NCBI RefSeq assembly: GCF_001307155.1
Contig: NZ_CP012830.1
Span: forward strand, 3,966,501-4,030,500
Direction: 5' to 3'
Source of the DNA: Pseudomonas fluorescens
GTDB taxonomy: Bacteria > Pseudomonadota > Gammaproteobacteria > Pseudomonadales > Pseudomonadaceae
DNA: 64,000 nucleotides
Position 1 is the stretch's first letter; every line of letters begins with the position of its first letter. The position numbers and the translations under genes are program-made. The notes beneath the pieces were generated by a model that had not been told where the DNA came from, did no database searches, and saw nothing but the letters and a program-made list of their open reading frames with translations. Positions 25,793 to 35,006 of this stretch are shown one piece after another.

Positions 25793-26746
25793 TTATTGAT
25801 ACGTCATGGTGAACCTGATACTTGTGTTCGCCGTGCCTGCTTGAATATCACCCGGAACTCGGACGTAAGCGGCGTTGAAATTGGCTTCTGCGGTTTTATT
25901 GCCGGTTACATAACTCCCCAGTTTATAGGTCTTATTCATTGTGACGGCACCGCCCAGTGTGTCAGTTAGCTTTAACCCTATGCCTCTGGACGTGGATTGC
26001 TTGTCCAATGACACAATACCGCTGCTCTCTTCTTCGATTCCATTGACCGCCTCGAATGACAGCTGGATTTTGTTGATACCTTCATCGCAGTCATTCAAAC
26101 GGATCTTGAAAGGTATCGGTGGCGTACTATCGCCAGGATGTTCAAGTTCATACAATTGGTAGCTGTCACCCATCTGCACATTGACGTCGCTGACCGAACA
26201 TGACGCAGCTACCACTTGGATGGGGTTCAGCAAATTGAAGCGTGCGACCTCGAAACCGCCGGTTGTAACCCATGTTCCGAGTAGGCCCGCCGGAATAGTC
26301 ACGCCTGGTTTGATTGGGCCGTTTTTGATCAAGAACAGCCTGTAGGGCCCGTCTTTGAAAGTTTCATTTGTGCCCACCGTGAAAGTACTGTTTTTTTCAG
26401 TTAGAGAATGGAACGGGCTGAGCCCCTCGATCCTGAGCCTCATATCAAGTCCGCTTTCCCTTAAAGGGAATACAGTGCCAGTGGCGGGCTGCGCACCGAG
26501 AGAGGGGTTCAGTAAAAAGCCGGAATCCTCCCTTGGAGAGCAAGTCAATACAATGTATGAAGCCGGACCTGCGGTTTGTACGTCCACCACCGTCAATGCG
26601 GTACCGTCCACCGGGACGTTGATTGTACTGGGCGCGGTAAAATTTATGACGCGGGGCTTGTCATTGTTTTTGAAAGAACAACTGGCCATTGCGTCATTCA
26701 TGCAGCCGACCAGTGCTATTGAGGTGAGGCATAACAGTTTTTTCAT
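25793..26746 (-). CDS. Fimbrial adhesin candidate (operon 2)
   Basis: A 317-residue protein from ATG 26746 (the frame extends to 26785, but MKKLLCLTSIALVGCMN is a natural signal peptide). The signal contains LVGC, which could be read as a lipobox, although a signal peptidase I site (AMASC) follows. The N-terminal domain (about 30-190) is of a type seen in usher-linked adhesins. The C-terminal pilin domain starts at ASCSVSDVNVQMG and ends IRFTMTYQ. Last gene of the minus-strand operon pilin-chaperone-usher-adhesin. The truncated protein at 46265 resembles its N-terminal half in layout. Confidence 0.75.
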   Translation of the reverse strand: MKKLLCLTSIALVGCMNDAMASCSFKNNDKPRVINFTAPSTINVPVDGTALTVVDVQTAGPASYIVLTCSPREDSGFLLNPSLGAQPATGTVFPLRESGLDMRLRIEGLSPFHSLTEKNSTFTVGTNETFKDGPYRLFLIKNGPIKPGVTIPAGLLGTWVTTGGFEVARFNLLNPIQVVAASCSVSDVNVQMGDSYQLYELEHPGDSTPPIPFKIRLNDCDEGINKIQLSFEAVNGIEEESSGIVSLDKQSTSRGIGLKLTDTLGGAVTMNKTYKLGSYVTGNKTAEANFNAAYVRVPGDIQAGTANTSIRFTMTYQ

Positions 26747-26833
26747 CGCTGGATTTCGGTCAATGTGATCTTTTATAGAATGCATGGAGACACCGATAGC
26801 CTTGGGTGATTGAAGAAGGTTTCTGAACAGACT

Positions 26834-29422
26834 TCAGGGCGAGCAAACCAACGGTACGCGCTCATAGTTCAGTGCCTTATCGCGCTCTGGCAGTGAATAG
26901 GTCGCCTGGCATTGCCGGTCCGCCCATTTGATAGTGAGCAGGGCGCGCGGGTCTTGAACCAGTGCCAGGGCCTTGCCATTGGGGTCGGCAATGGCGATCT
27001 GTTTACCGCTTGCATCTTCCAGGGCTGCACCAAACGGCAAGCGTCGGTGTGCGCTGTCGAATAACTCGAATTGCACGCGACGCCCGGTCTCGGAGAGATA
27101 GCGCACCAGCACCGCGGCGCCACGGCGAGGCACGACTTGCTGGGTGGCGTTTTCGATTTCGACGTCGGCGCCAAGGTCGCGCGTGTCCAGGCTGATCCAA
27201 TTGACCCGGTAGGGCTGGGTGTTGGGGATCACGGCATAGCCATTCGAGCCGGTTTTCGTGCCGCTGAAGCTATTGATCTTGACCCCGCCTGGTACACCAG
27301 GCACTTCGGCCAGGGCGAAGGTCTCGCCGAGGGTCTGCCCCAGATTGATGCCTCCTGCATGTGCGACGATCGAGCCTGCCAGGTTGAGGTTTTGTGAGTT
27401 GTAGCCGCGCCCTTGGCTGTAACCAACGTTGGCATCTACAAACGCGCTGCGTGTGCTGATGCTTGCCGAACCCGTATTGCCGCCATTGCTGCTATTGCCT
27501 GCTTGCAGGGAATAGTAGGTGTCGCTGTCTTCGGACACATAGCCGTTTACGCCCAACTGGGTACTGTTACCGGATTTTTGCGTACTGCTCGAGATGAACG
27601 CTCTCGGTGCCCGAGGCGTGGAGCCCAGTGGGAAAGACAGCGACAGATTGACCTGAGTGTCGTTATTCGCGGAGCCGCGATTGCCCACATCCTTGGTATG
27701 GGTCACACCCAGGTTATAAGTCAGGTCGCGCCAGCTATTGCTGTAGCCAGCGGACAGGCTTTGTGAGCCGCCACTGCCCCAATAACGCTGGTCAGTGGCA
27801 TTGAGGTAGACACTGCCCAACTGTTGATTGCGACCCAGGCTTTGATTGATGGTCAAATCTGTCCGAGTCTTGGAGTTACCGCGCCGTTGATCGGTATAGC
27901 TCTGATCTTCGATATGCTCGGACAGCGTGCGGTAGCCTTCGGTGGAGTAACGATAGGCGGCCAGCGTGAAGTTGGTATCGGTACCGGTGAAGGTTTTTGC
28001 ATACAGCATGCGCAGGCTGTTGCCCTTGCTCGAGCTATCTCGTACCTGACTGGAGGAGTGGGTCAGGTCGAATGAAAAAGCGCCGAAGGTTGTATTGCGG
28101 CCCATACCCAGCGACATCGCACTGAAGTTGTCCGAAGACTGCATGCCGACAATGCCGGTGAGATTACTGCTGATGCCGTAGGCCAGCGTACCGCTGAAGA
28201 GCTTCGGCGAGGCCAGCCCTTCGGAGTTGCTGTTGTATTTGCCTGCCGATGCGCTGTATTTGATCTGGCCCTTGCGCACCATGATCGGCAAGCTTGAGAA
28301 GGCCTGGCGGGTTTCGCGGCGACGACCGTCGGCCTCGATGACTGTGACCTGCAAGTCGCCGTTGGAGCCGCTGGGGTAAATATCGTTGATCTCGAACGGG
28401 CCCGGCGGCACGCTGGTGGTGTAGATAATGTAGTTGTCCTGACGAATCTCGACGGTGGCATTGGTTTGCGCCACGCCTCGGACAACCGGGGCATAGCCGC
28501 GTTCGCTGTCGGCGCGCATCCCCTCATCCGAACTCAGTTTTACGCCGCGATAACGCACGCTGTCGTAAAGCTGCGAGTCGGAAAAAATATCACCTGCGCT
28601 GAACTGCCCCTTCAAGGCAGTCACGTCATGCTCCACGTAGCTGCGATTGCTGGTGAACGAATTCGATTCGCCGGTACGGCTGCTGAAGTTCGATTCATTG
28701 CGCAAACGCCACGCGCCAAGGTTGATGCCGTTACGCAACCCGAGACTATTGGAGATCGACGTGGAATAGTCCGTGTCGTTGCGATTGCCGCTCAACTGGT
28801 AATTGATGAAGGCCGCCGATATGCCGGCGTCCCATAGGGCCGGGTCGACGTAGCCGCGCATTCCGCGTTGCAGGGCAACCTGCGGTATCGTGATGGAGAG
28901 CCGCAGGCGGCCGGGGTCGTAGTTCACGGTAGCTTTGTCGATCAGGCTCGGCAGATCGTAACAGGTGCCCGGCGCGTCGGGATTGAGCTGACCGCCGGTT
29001 TCGAGCTTGCTCATGTCGATGCCCAGTTGACGAATGATGTCCAGGGTTAGGCATGCTTGGACTTTATTGGACGTCGACATCAGTCGAAAGTCGATATCGC
29101 GGCGCCCTACCATTACCTCGTTGCTGTACACGTCGACCCGGTAAGTGCCAGGTATCACGCTGTTTGGCACGAGCAACAGGTCAAGGTCCACGTCGGACCC
29201 GGCACCTTGCAAAAACGAAGTGTTGAACCGTGAAACTTGAGCAGGCTCGGCGAGAGAGGGGGCGTCGGCTTTGGCCATTAGAGGCACGCCGAGGGCAATG
29301 GCTAGCGACAGCGCATTTAGCCCTGCATTAGCCAAACTATCCTGTTTTTTTACGTCGTTGGAATTGCCGCGTGGGTATAAATACATGCCCAGCCCTATAA
29401 AGCGATAAAAGACAGAATACAT
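26834..29422 (-). CDS. Outer-membrane fimbrial usher (operon 2)
   Basis: An 862-residue PapC/FimD-type usher with all regions: the N-terminal domain (SRFNTSFLQGAGSDVDLDLL), the plug and barrel (YAPVVRGVAQTNATVEIRQ), and C-terminal domains (SNGYAVIPNTQPYRVNW, VVPRRGAAVLVRY). The C-terminal cysteine pair (RQCQATY ... LVCSP) is intact. It is strikingly similar to the N-terminally deleted usher at 35006-37186, with shared runs such as GMRADSERGYAP, so the two arose by duplication. Confidence 0.95.
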   Translation of the reverse strand: MYSVFYRFIGLGMYLYPRGNSNDVKKQDSLANAGLNALSLAIALGVPLMAKADAPSLAEPAQVSRFNTSFLQGAGSDVDLDLLLVPNSVIPGTYRVDVYSNEVMVGRRDIDFRLMSTSNKVQACLTLDIIRQLGIDMSKLETGGQLNPDAPGTCYDLPSLIDKATVNYDPGRLRLSITIPQVALQRGMRGYVDPALWDAGISAAFINYQLSGNRNDTDYSTSISNSLGLRNGINLGAWRLRNESNFSSRTGESNSFTSNRSYVEHDVTALKGQFSAGDIFSDSQLYDSVRYRGVKLSSDEGMRADSERGYAPVVRGVAQTNATVEIRQDNYIIYTTSVPPGPFEINDIYPSGSNGDLQVTVIEADGRRRETRQAFSSLPIMVRKGQIKYSASAGKYNSNSEGLASPKLFSGTLAYGISSNLTGIVGMQSSDNFSAMSLGMGRNTTFGAFSFDLTHSSSQVRDSSSKGNSLRMLYAKTFTGTDTNFTLAAYRYSTEGYRTLSEHIEDQSYTDQRRGNSKTRTDLTINQSLGRNQQLGSVYLNATDQRYWGSGGSQSLSAGYSNSWRDLTYNLGVTHTKDVGNRGSANNDTQVNLSLSFPLGSTPRAPRAFISSSTQKSGNSTQLGVNGYVSEDSDTYYSLQAGNSSNGGNTGSASISTRSAFVDANVGYSQGRGYNSQNLNLAGSIVAHAGGINLGQTLGETFALAEVPGVPGGVKINSFSGTKTGSNGYAVIPNTQPYRVNWISLDTRDLGADVEIENATQQVVPRRGAAVLVRYLSETGRRVQFELFDSAHRRLPFGAALEDASGKQIAIADPNGKALALVQDPRALLTIKWADRQCQATYSLPERDKALNYERVPLVCSP

Positions 29423-29474
29423 TCATGTTTGAATTACAAAACGTTCGAGATGTACGGTAAGTGAATACCGTAAG

Positions 29475-30212
29475 CTAGTGCTTGGCGGTGGCGCTGACAG
29501 CAGTCCCGCGTGACAAATCGGCAACGTAACGATCTTGCGCACCGTAATCATTGATACTGAGAAAGTCCAACTTGATGGGGTGTGAACTGTTCAACTTTTC
29601 AAGTGGAAAATTTTTGTGTTGACCGGGTGCAATCATGGTCGAGTCGAAGGGCTGCTCGGTTATAACGCCTGATTTAAGCGTCAGCTCCGCCAGTGAAACA
29701 TGATAAAGTCCTGGATTGGTGACCTGTAATATTGCATGTCCATTTTGCTCGGCTACTTGCCACATTAACTGTGTCGGCGCCAAGTAAGCTTTGGCCGTCA
29801 GTCCGGCGGGGCGGAAAAAAACTTTAATGCGCTGACGGACCGCCAATTGTAAGGTGTTCTTTGTCGTTGAGGTTTGAGGGATCTCCTGCACGTTGAGCCA
29901 TACGACAGATTCTTTATCGGCCGGCATACCGGTGCCCTCATAGATCACTCGAAGTAACTGTTGTTGCTTGCCAAGGATTTTTGCCAGCGGTGGCGTGACG
30001 GCAAACGGCGCCGAACCGACGTTAGAATCGCTGTCGATCCATGACTGAATTAACAAATCATCGCCGTTGTTGCGCACTTTGATACTGACTTCTTTGTGTT
30101 CGCCGTCAAACACCAGGCGAGTGGCGCTCAGCGAAATACCCGCGCTGGCGTGCGTGGCCAGGAATGCACAGTGCAAGCCCATGCAGAGGGAGATGAAACG
30201 ACGGTTGAACAT
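29475..30212 (-). CDS. Periplasmic fimbrial chaperone, PapD-like (operon 2)
   Basis: A 245-residue protein from ATG 30212 with a signal peptide ending THASAG. The first Ig domain has GISLSATRLVFDGEHKEVSI and QQLLRVIYEGTGMP, then SVVWLNVQEIP. The second domain ends ADLSRGTAVSATAKH. It lies between pilin and usher and should cap the pilin at 30279. Confidence 0.92.
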   Translation of the reverse strand: MFNRRFISLCMGLHCAFLATHASAGISLSATRLVFDGEHKEVSIKVRNNGDDLLIQSWIDSDSNVGSAPFAVTPPLAKILGKQQQLLRVIYEGTGMPADKESVVWLNVQEIPQTSTTKNTLQLAVRQRIKVFFRPAGLTAKAYLAPTQLMWQVAEQNGHAILQVTNPGLYHVSLAELTLKSGVITEQPFDSTMIAPGQHKNFPLEKLNSSHPIKLDFLSINDYGAQDRYVADLSRGTAVSATAKH

Positions 30213-30278
30213 GTGCAAGGCCCTTTAGGTGAATAAAGGCGGGACATGCAGCCCCGCGCAATGTAGCCCTGGTGGTTA

Positions 30279-30869
30279 TTACTCGTATTGCAAGGTGAAC
30301 GGCAGGGTGGCATCGCCACGGCCGGCCACAGCGGTTTTGACATCACCGGTGGTGACGTAGGCAGCGGAGAACTTCAGAGTTGCGTTACCGTCTTGCAGGG
30401 TGTTTTCAATCTTTGCGGCAGTCGGCGAACTCAGGTCGATCTGATCGCCATTGGCGTCGAGCAGAGCGATACCGATACCTCTCGCCGCACCGACACCATC
30501 AATCAACTTCAACACCTTGGTACCAGTCACCAAGCCTGTACCCGCACCCGTAGTGGGCTGGAAGATCATGGCCACCTTAGTACCGGCATTGCAGTTGATT
30601 TTCATATCAAAGTTTTCAGCGCTCAGTTTGCCGCTGCCTTTCGGCGCGGAAGCGGTGCCCATATCTTTAATGGAAACGTCGCCCATGGGCACGGAGATGG
30701 TTTTACCGATTCCGGCATCTTCGATCGAGCAGGCGTCATTGTTGATAACACCACTGAAATTGATGGTGCCGCTACCTGCCTTGGTCGGTACTACAGGGTC
30801 GGCTGCAAAAGACTGGCCTGCGGCAGCAAGCATTGAAAGTGTCAACAAGGTCAGCGAAAGCTTTTTCAT
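30279..30869 (-). CDS. Type 1-like fimbrial major subunit (operon 2)
   Basis: A 196-residue pilin from ATG 30869 (signal MKKLSLTLLTLSMLAAAGQS, cleavage near FAADP). The cysteine pair of NNDACSIEDAG and MKINCNAGT and the final DATLPFTLQYE strand are the pilin signature. First gene of operon 2. The candidate RocA box lies about 177-190 bp upstream (31046-31059), in the opposite orientation to that of operon 1, though the box is palindromic. Confidence 0.9.
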   Translation of the reverse strand: MKKLSLTLLTLSMLAAAGQSFAADPVVPTKAGSGTINFSGVINNDACSIEDAGIGKTISVPMGDVSIKDMGTASAPKGSGKLSAENFDMKINCNAGTKVAMIFQPTTGAGTGLVTGTKVLKLIDGVGAARGIGIALLDANGDQIDLSSPTAAKIENTLQDGNATLKFSAAYVTTGDVKTAVAGRGDATLPFTLQYE

Positions 30870-31045
30870 CGGGTTGTCCACAAAAGTAAGGCGAAAGTAG
30901 TGTGTCCTTCGGGCACAGGCCAAATGTTAAGTGCGGATGTGAGTGGCGGCTATGGGACGATTCTGATAGTGCAAAGTTGATAGTCTAGGGGGGGTATTTT
31001 ATTTAACCGTGTGCACGTCGCGAGGGTGGATTGAATTAATGGGTT

Positions 31046-31059
31046 TTTAAGAATCGTCT
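31046..31059. promoter_or_regulatory. RcsB-like inverted repeat upstream of fimbrial operon 2 (candidate RocA box)
   Basis: TTTAAGAATCGTCT, identical to 3241-3254 and to the complement of 46002-46015; followed by AAT, giving TTAAGA-ATCG-TCTAA. It is 177 bp before the pilin start. Confidence 0.5.
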
Positions 31060-31067
31060 AATGGGGC

Positions 31068-31142
31068 GCGTTACAGTGGACCGGGGTGCTGCTCAAGGAT
31101 GTATTGGCGCGTGCCGGGGTCAAGGCCGGTGCGGTGGAAATG
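31068..31142 (+). pseudogene. Fragment of a sulfite-oxidase-like molybdoenzyme gene
   Basis: The plus strand reads LQWTGVLLKDVLARAGVKAG, then AVEM, and is cut by the IS3 relic at 31141. It matches the segment ARWTGIPLKAVLEQAGVQAG of the SorA-like protein at 16043. The two DNA stretches are only moderately similar, so it comes from a different member of the family. No continuation was found beyond the IS. Confidence 0.6.
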
Positions 31143-32197
31143 TAGTGGTCAACTAATCCCGGACACGACGTTAAGTTTTTTCTCGGCCTGAGCTGGCGCC
31201 AGCCCACCGTTGAATTGATGGGGCCGAATCCAGTTGTACCGATGCTTCAGGTAATGGCTGATGTCTCGGTGTGCTTCTTGAGCCGTCGTGTAGCCCACGG
31301 TCGGTATCCATTCAGTTTTCAAGCTGCGAAACCCGCGCTCCATCGGGGCATTGTCCCAGCAGTTTCCACGACGGCTCATGCTCTGGCGCATGCGGGGTAA
31401 CGCCAGAGTCGTTGGCGAAACTGACGGCTGCCATATTGCGAGCCCTGATCCGAGTGAAACAGCAGCCCTTGAGGCCTCCCACGCTGCTCATAAGGCATAT
31501 CCAGCGCCTTGATCACCAGATTCGTATCCGGTTTGTAGGCATGCGATCCAGGTTGTTTGCTGACTAACGCCAGTTCCCGCATCAGACCACGCACCTTGAA
31601 CCGCCCGATTTGCTCGCCGCCGTCCTGCATCATCGACACGATGCTGCGGCAACCGGCAGCGCTTCGGGTTTGCGTAAACAGTTCGTTGACCCGCCTGCGC
31701 AACCGAAGCCGCTCAACGTCCGGAGTTCGTCGCCTGAGGCGGTGGGCGCAGTAACACGAGCGCGTGACATCAAAGACTGTGCAAAGCCAATCGACCGGCT
31801 CTCGGGCACTCAACTGATCGATCAGCGTGTGCGCTCGTGCTCTTCCGACATCAAGAGCGCGGTAGCCTTGTTAAAATGGATTTCTCCCGCTCAAGACGAG
31901 CGATTCAAGCTTCCAGTTCCTGGATTTTCTGTTGTTCGGGCGTCAGCGCTTTGCTCTGCGGAGTGACGCCATTGCGTTCTTGCTGGAGCTGATTGACCCA
32001 GCGACGCAACGCGGACTCGACCACCCCCGAGCGAACGACAGGCTTCGATATGGCTATAACCCTGATCGAGCACGAGGCCTGCGGCCTCGCGTTTGAATTC
32101 AGCGGAAAAGGAACGACGTTGCTTGGTCATCAGGCACCTCTATCTGGCGAGCATTCTTGCCTAAATGGGCGACCATAGATTTCATTAGACCACTACA
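31141..32197 (-). mobile_element. IS3-family insertion sequence, degenerate
   Basis: The ends share the inverted repeat TGTAGTGGTC (31141-31150 and its complement at 32188-32197). OrfA starts at 32130 (MTKQRRSFSAEFKREAAGLV) and slips frame after ACRSLG; the other frame continues VVESALRRWVNQLQQERNG. OrfB shows RSAAGCRSIVSMMQ and the DDE blocks HSDQGSQYGS and MSRRGNCWDNAPMER. However, about 60 codons are deleted between HAYK and LVIKALDM, removing the first catalytic Asp region, and a frameshift lies near 31385. It is inactive. No clear target duplication flanks it (GAA-AA left, GTAGTC right). Confidence 0.82.
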
Positions 32198-32269
32198 GTA
32201 GTCTCTTGAGACCGCTGAATCCGTGGGGTGCTGTGACTATCTTTATTCTTCGTCACAACTGATCGCGTC

Positions 32270-32312
32270 AGCTGACGGGAGCAAGCGCCCTCGCCACAGG
32301 GGACTTGTGTTG
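32270..32312. repeat. Single degenerate REP element
   Basis: GACGGGAGCAAGCGCCCTCG followed by CCACAGGGG is the complement of the REP type seen elsewhere here, with one internal change. It lies between the IS relic and lpxO. Confidence 0.5.
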
Positions 32313-32489
32313 ACTCAAATCAGTCAAGGTTCAGGTGCCTTATGTTAATAAGTGCTTTATTGCGCAACCTTTAACACTGATTGTTCAGTTATGTGGGTTT
32401 TTCCCAAGGCCGGTAGTGTTTATCATGGCCGGCTGCCATGTCGGGTAAATGACGATGCGCAGAGAGACCTTTTTCCAAGGAGTTGCCCC

Positions 32490-33428
32490 ATGACCTTTTC
32501 CTTTGCCGCAAAGGCGTCGCTGTTGCTGCTGTTCATCGGCAGCACGCTCTACGTGCATTTGCGCGGCAAGGCGCGTTTGCCGGTCTTGCGTCAGTTCGTC
32601 AACCACTCGGCGCTGTTCGCTCCTTATAACGCCTTGATGTACCTGTTCTCGGGAGTGCCGTCCAAACCGTACCTGGACCGCAGCAAGTTCCCGGAACTGG
32701 ATGTGCTCAAGGAAAACTGGGAAGTCATTCGTGACGAGGCCATGCACCTGTTCGACGAGGGCTACATTCGCGCCGCCGAGAAGAATAACGACGCCGGTTT
32801 CGGTTCGTTCTTCAAGAAGGGCTGGAAGCGTTTCTACCTCAAGTGGTATGACAAACCGCTGCCATCGGCCGAATTGCTCTGCCCGAAAACCGTCGAGCTG
32901 GTCAGCCGCATCCCCAACGTGAAAGGCGCGATGTTTGCCCTGTTGCCGGGCGGTAGCCACCTCAACCCGCACCGCGACCCGTTCGCCGGTTCCCTGCGTT
33001 ATCACTTGGGCTTGTCGACACCGAACTCCGACGACTGCCGCATTTTTGTCGACGGTCAGGTCTACGCCTGGCGCGATGGCGAAGACGTGATGTTCGATGA
33101 AACCTACGTGCACTGGGTCAAGAACGAAACCGAAACGACCCGGGTGATTCTGTTCTGTGACATCGAACGACCGCTGAGCAACCGCTTGATGACGCGTATC
33201 AACCGTTGCGTCAGTGGCCTGCTGGGCCGTGCCACGGCGCCGCAAAACCTCGATGACGAGCGCGTCGGCGGGATCAACAAGGTCTACGCCTGGAGCAAGA
33301 CCTCCAGCGACAAATTCAGCGGCGTGGTCAAAAAGTGGAAGCGCCGTAATCCGAAGCTGTACCGCATCCTGCGGCCAGTATTGGCGGTTGTGGTGCTGAC
33401 GGCGCTGGGTTACTGGTTGTTTGGCTGA
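32490..33428 (+). CDS. lpxO: LpxO-like lipid A (aspartyl/asparaginyl beta-hydroxylase family) dioxygenase
   Basis: A 312-residue protein from ATG 32490 (RBS AAGGAG; the frame is open from 32352 without a good start). An N-terminal membrane helix (AAKASLLLLFIGSTLYVHL) precedes the Fe(II)/2-oxoglutarate hydroxylase core. The iron-ligand segment is HLNPHRDPFAGSLRYHLGL and the distal His is in ETYVHWVKNE. A second hydrophobic segment closes the protein (ILRPVLAVVVLTALGYWLF). LpxO adds a 2-OH to a secondary acyl chain of lipid A at the inner membrane. Length and double anchor match Pseudomonas LpxO. It ends in a strong terminator. Confidence 0.85.
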   Translation: MTFSFAAKASLLLLFIGSTLYVHLRGKARLPVLRQFVNHSALFAPYNALMYLFSGVPSKPYLDRSKFPELDVLKENWEVIRDEAMHLFDEGYIRAAEKNNDAGFGSFFKKGWKRFYLKWYDKPLPSAELLCPKTVELVSRIPNVKGAMFALLPGGSHLNPHRDPFAGSLRYHLGLSTPNSDDCRIFVDGQVYAWRDGEDVMFDETYVHWVKNETETTRVILFCDIERPLSNRLMTRINRCVSGLLGRATAPQNLDDERVGGINKVYAWSKTSSDKFSGVVKKWKRRNPKLYRILRPVLAVVVLTALGYWLFG

Positions 33429-33445
33429 TACCAATCGCCAAAAAA

Positions 33446-33477
33446 GAAAAACCGCTCATCGATGAGCGGTTTTTTTT
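33446..33477. terminator. Bidirectional intrinsic terminator after lpxO
   Basis: ACCGCTCATCGATGAGCGGT with a run of A before it and eight T after it. Confidence 0.9.
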
Positions 33478-33840
33478 GGCTAGAGAAAATCAAGGACGGC
33501 CTGCGAGGAGGCTTGGCTCTTCATTTTCGGTTCCGATCAGGGCCGCTTTGAACAATCGAAATTGATTGGCGGATAGCCTCGTATTCATCTGCTTTTTATG
33601 CATCCTCCATAATTTGTCCTTCGCGCAAGGCTTCTTAACTCGTGCTCGCATATGGCCTCTTGTATTTTTAGTGGTGCCGCTGCTATGGGGAGTGGTGCGT
33701 TCTGAAGGCTATTCGCAGGCACATCAGCTGTCTTTACTGGCGCTTTGACCAAGTCATTGCAATCTGTGTCGAGCGCTGGTTATAGTCAGCGCTCGCTGCG
33801 TTTCCAACCCAGCGATTTCTCCCTCGAAAAAGATCAGCCC

Positions 33841-34053
33841 ATGCCTGCATCCCTCATCAACGCGGTAGTCGATTCAGCGGCACAACGCTGGCGTCGTGCC
33901 GTGCGGGAATATGCAGCCTGCGCAGATCAGTCACTATCCCCCTCCTGTCAGTCGCACGCCGGTGTGCGCGGTGGTTTCACCGCCAGGTGTTGGCTTCTCG
34001 GGCTGATCAGCGGCTTCTGCTGTTGCCTGTGCCCGCCTGAACACAACGACTGA
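33841..34053 (+). CDS. Hypothetical 70-residue protein
   Basis: ATG 33841 opens MPASLINAVVDSAAQRWRRA, followed by a Cys-rich C-terminal stretch (LLGLISGFCCCLCPP) and a stop at 34053, 49 bp before the EamA gene. A weak purine-rich RBS (GAAAAAGATC) is present. No family is recognised. The first half has protein-like composition, so it may be a real small gene. The rest of 33478-34102 shows nothing I can support. Confidence 0.3.
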   Translation: MPASLINAVVDSAAQRWRRAVREYAACADQSLSPSCQSHAGVRGGFTARCWLLGLISGFCCCLCPPEHND

Positions 34054-34102
34054 ATTTCAGCTTCGGCTGAGTTGGCTTCTTGCCTGATGACAGGTGGTTT
34101 TC

Positions 34103-34966
34103 ATGTTGCTCATTTCAAAAAAGACCGCGCTCGCGGCGGCGTCCACGAGCCTGTTTGTTCTGCTCTGGAGTAGCGGGGCGATTTTCTCCAAATGGGGGCT
34201 GGCTCACGCCTCACCCTTTGCCTTTCTGTTGATCCGTTTCGCCATTGCCCTCTGTGGGCTGGTGCTGTTGATCCCGTTGCTCAAGCTCAAACTGCCTCGT
34301 GGCCGCAAGCCGATGCTGTATGCCGCGGCCACCGGCCTGGTATTGCTGGGCGCCTATCAGATTTTCTATCTGCTGGCGCTGGACCTGAAGGTTACGCCTG
34401 GGGTCATGGCCACGATCATGGGGGTTCAACCGATCCTCACCGTGGTGCTGATTGAGCGCCAACGCTCCAGGAGCCGGATGTTCGGTCTGATGCTCGGGCT
34501 GGCGGGGTTGATCATGGTGGTCTATCAGGGCATCGGCCTGGCCGGCATGTCGCTGGCCGGAATGCTCTTTGGTTTGCTGGCGCTGGTCAGCATGACCGCA
34601 GGCTCGATCATGCAGAAGCGCATCACCGACAATCCCCTCGGCACACTGCCGGTGCAATACCTGGCCGGGCTATTGTTGTGCGGAGTTTTCGTGCCGTTCC
34701 AGCCATTCCACTTCGAGCACAGCACGGGGTTCATCGTGCCCGTGTTGTGGATGGGCCTGGTGGTATCGCTGCTGGCGACCTTGCTGCTGTATCGCCTGAT
34801 CGCCCGAGGCAATCTGGTGAATGTCACCAGTTTGTTCTACTTGGTGCCGGCAGTGACGGCGGTGATGGACTACCTGATTTTCGGCAACCGACTGGCGATG
34901 TTGAGCATGCTCGGCATGCTGTTGATCATCGTCGGCCTGGTGTTTGTGTTCCGTAAAAGCCGCTGA
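34103..34966 (+). CDS. EamA/DMT-family transporter
   Basis: A 287-residue protein with ten hydrophobic segments in two EamA repeats (LLWSSGAIFSKWGLAHASPF in repeat 1; SLLATLLLYRLIARGNLVNV in repeat 2). ATG 34103 follows an ACAGGTGG RBS; an upstream in-frame GTG (34094) is less likely. DMT exporters move small metabolites or amino acids; the substrate is unknown. It ends in a terminator at 34973. Confidence 0.88.
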   Translation: MLLISKKTALAAASTSLFVLLWSSGAIFSKWGLAHASPFAFLLIRFAIALCGLVLLIPLLKLKLPRGRKPMLYAAATGLVLLGAYQIFYLLALDLKVTPGVMATIMGVQPILTVVLIERQRSRSRMFGLMLGLAGLIMVVYQGIGLAGMSLAGMLFGLLALVSMTAGSIMQKRITDNPLGTLPVQYLAGLLLCGVFVPFQPFHFEHSTGFIVPVLWMGLVVSLLATLLLYRLIARGNLVNVTSLFYLVPAVTAVMDYLIFGNRLAMLSMLGMLLIIVGLVFVFRKSR

Positions 34967-34972
34967 TGCTGA

Positions 34973-35006
34973 CGCGGCCTTCGTGATTGGCGAAGGCCGC
35001 GTTTTT
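34973..35006 (+). terminator. Intrinsic terminator after the EamA gene
   Basis: CGCGGCCTTCG-N7-CGAAGGCCGCG and five T. It abuts the stop codon of the opposing usher relic at 35006. Confidence 0.85.
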
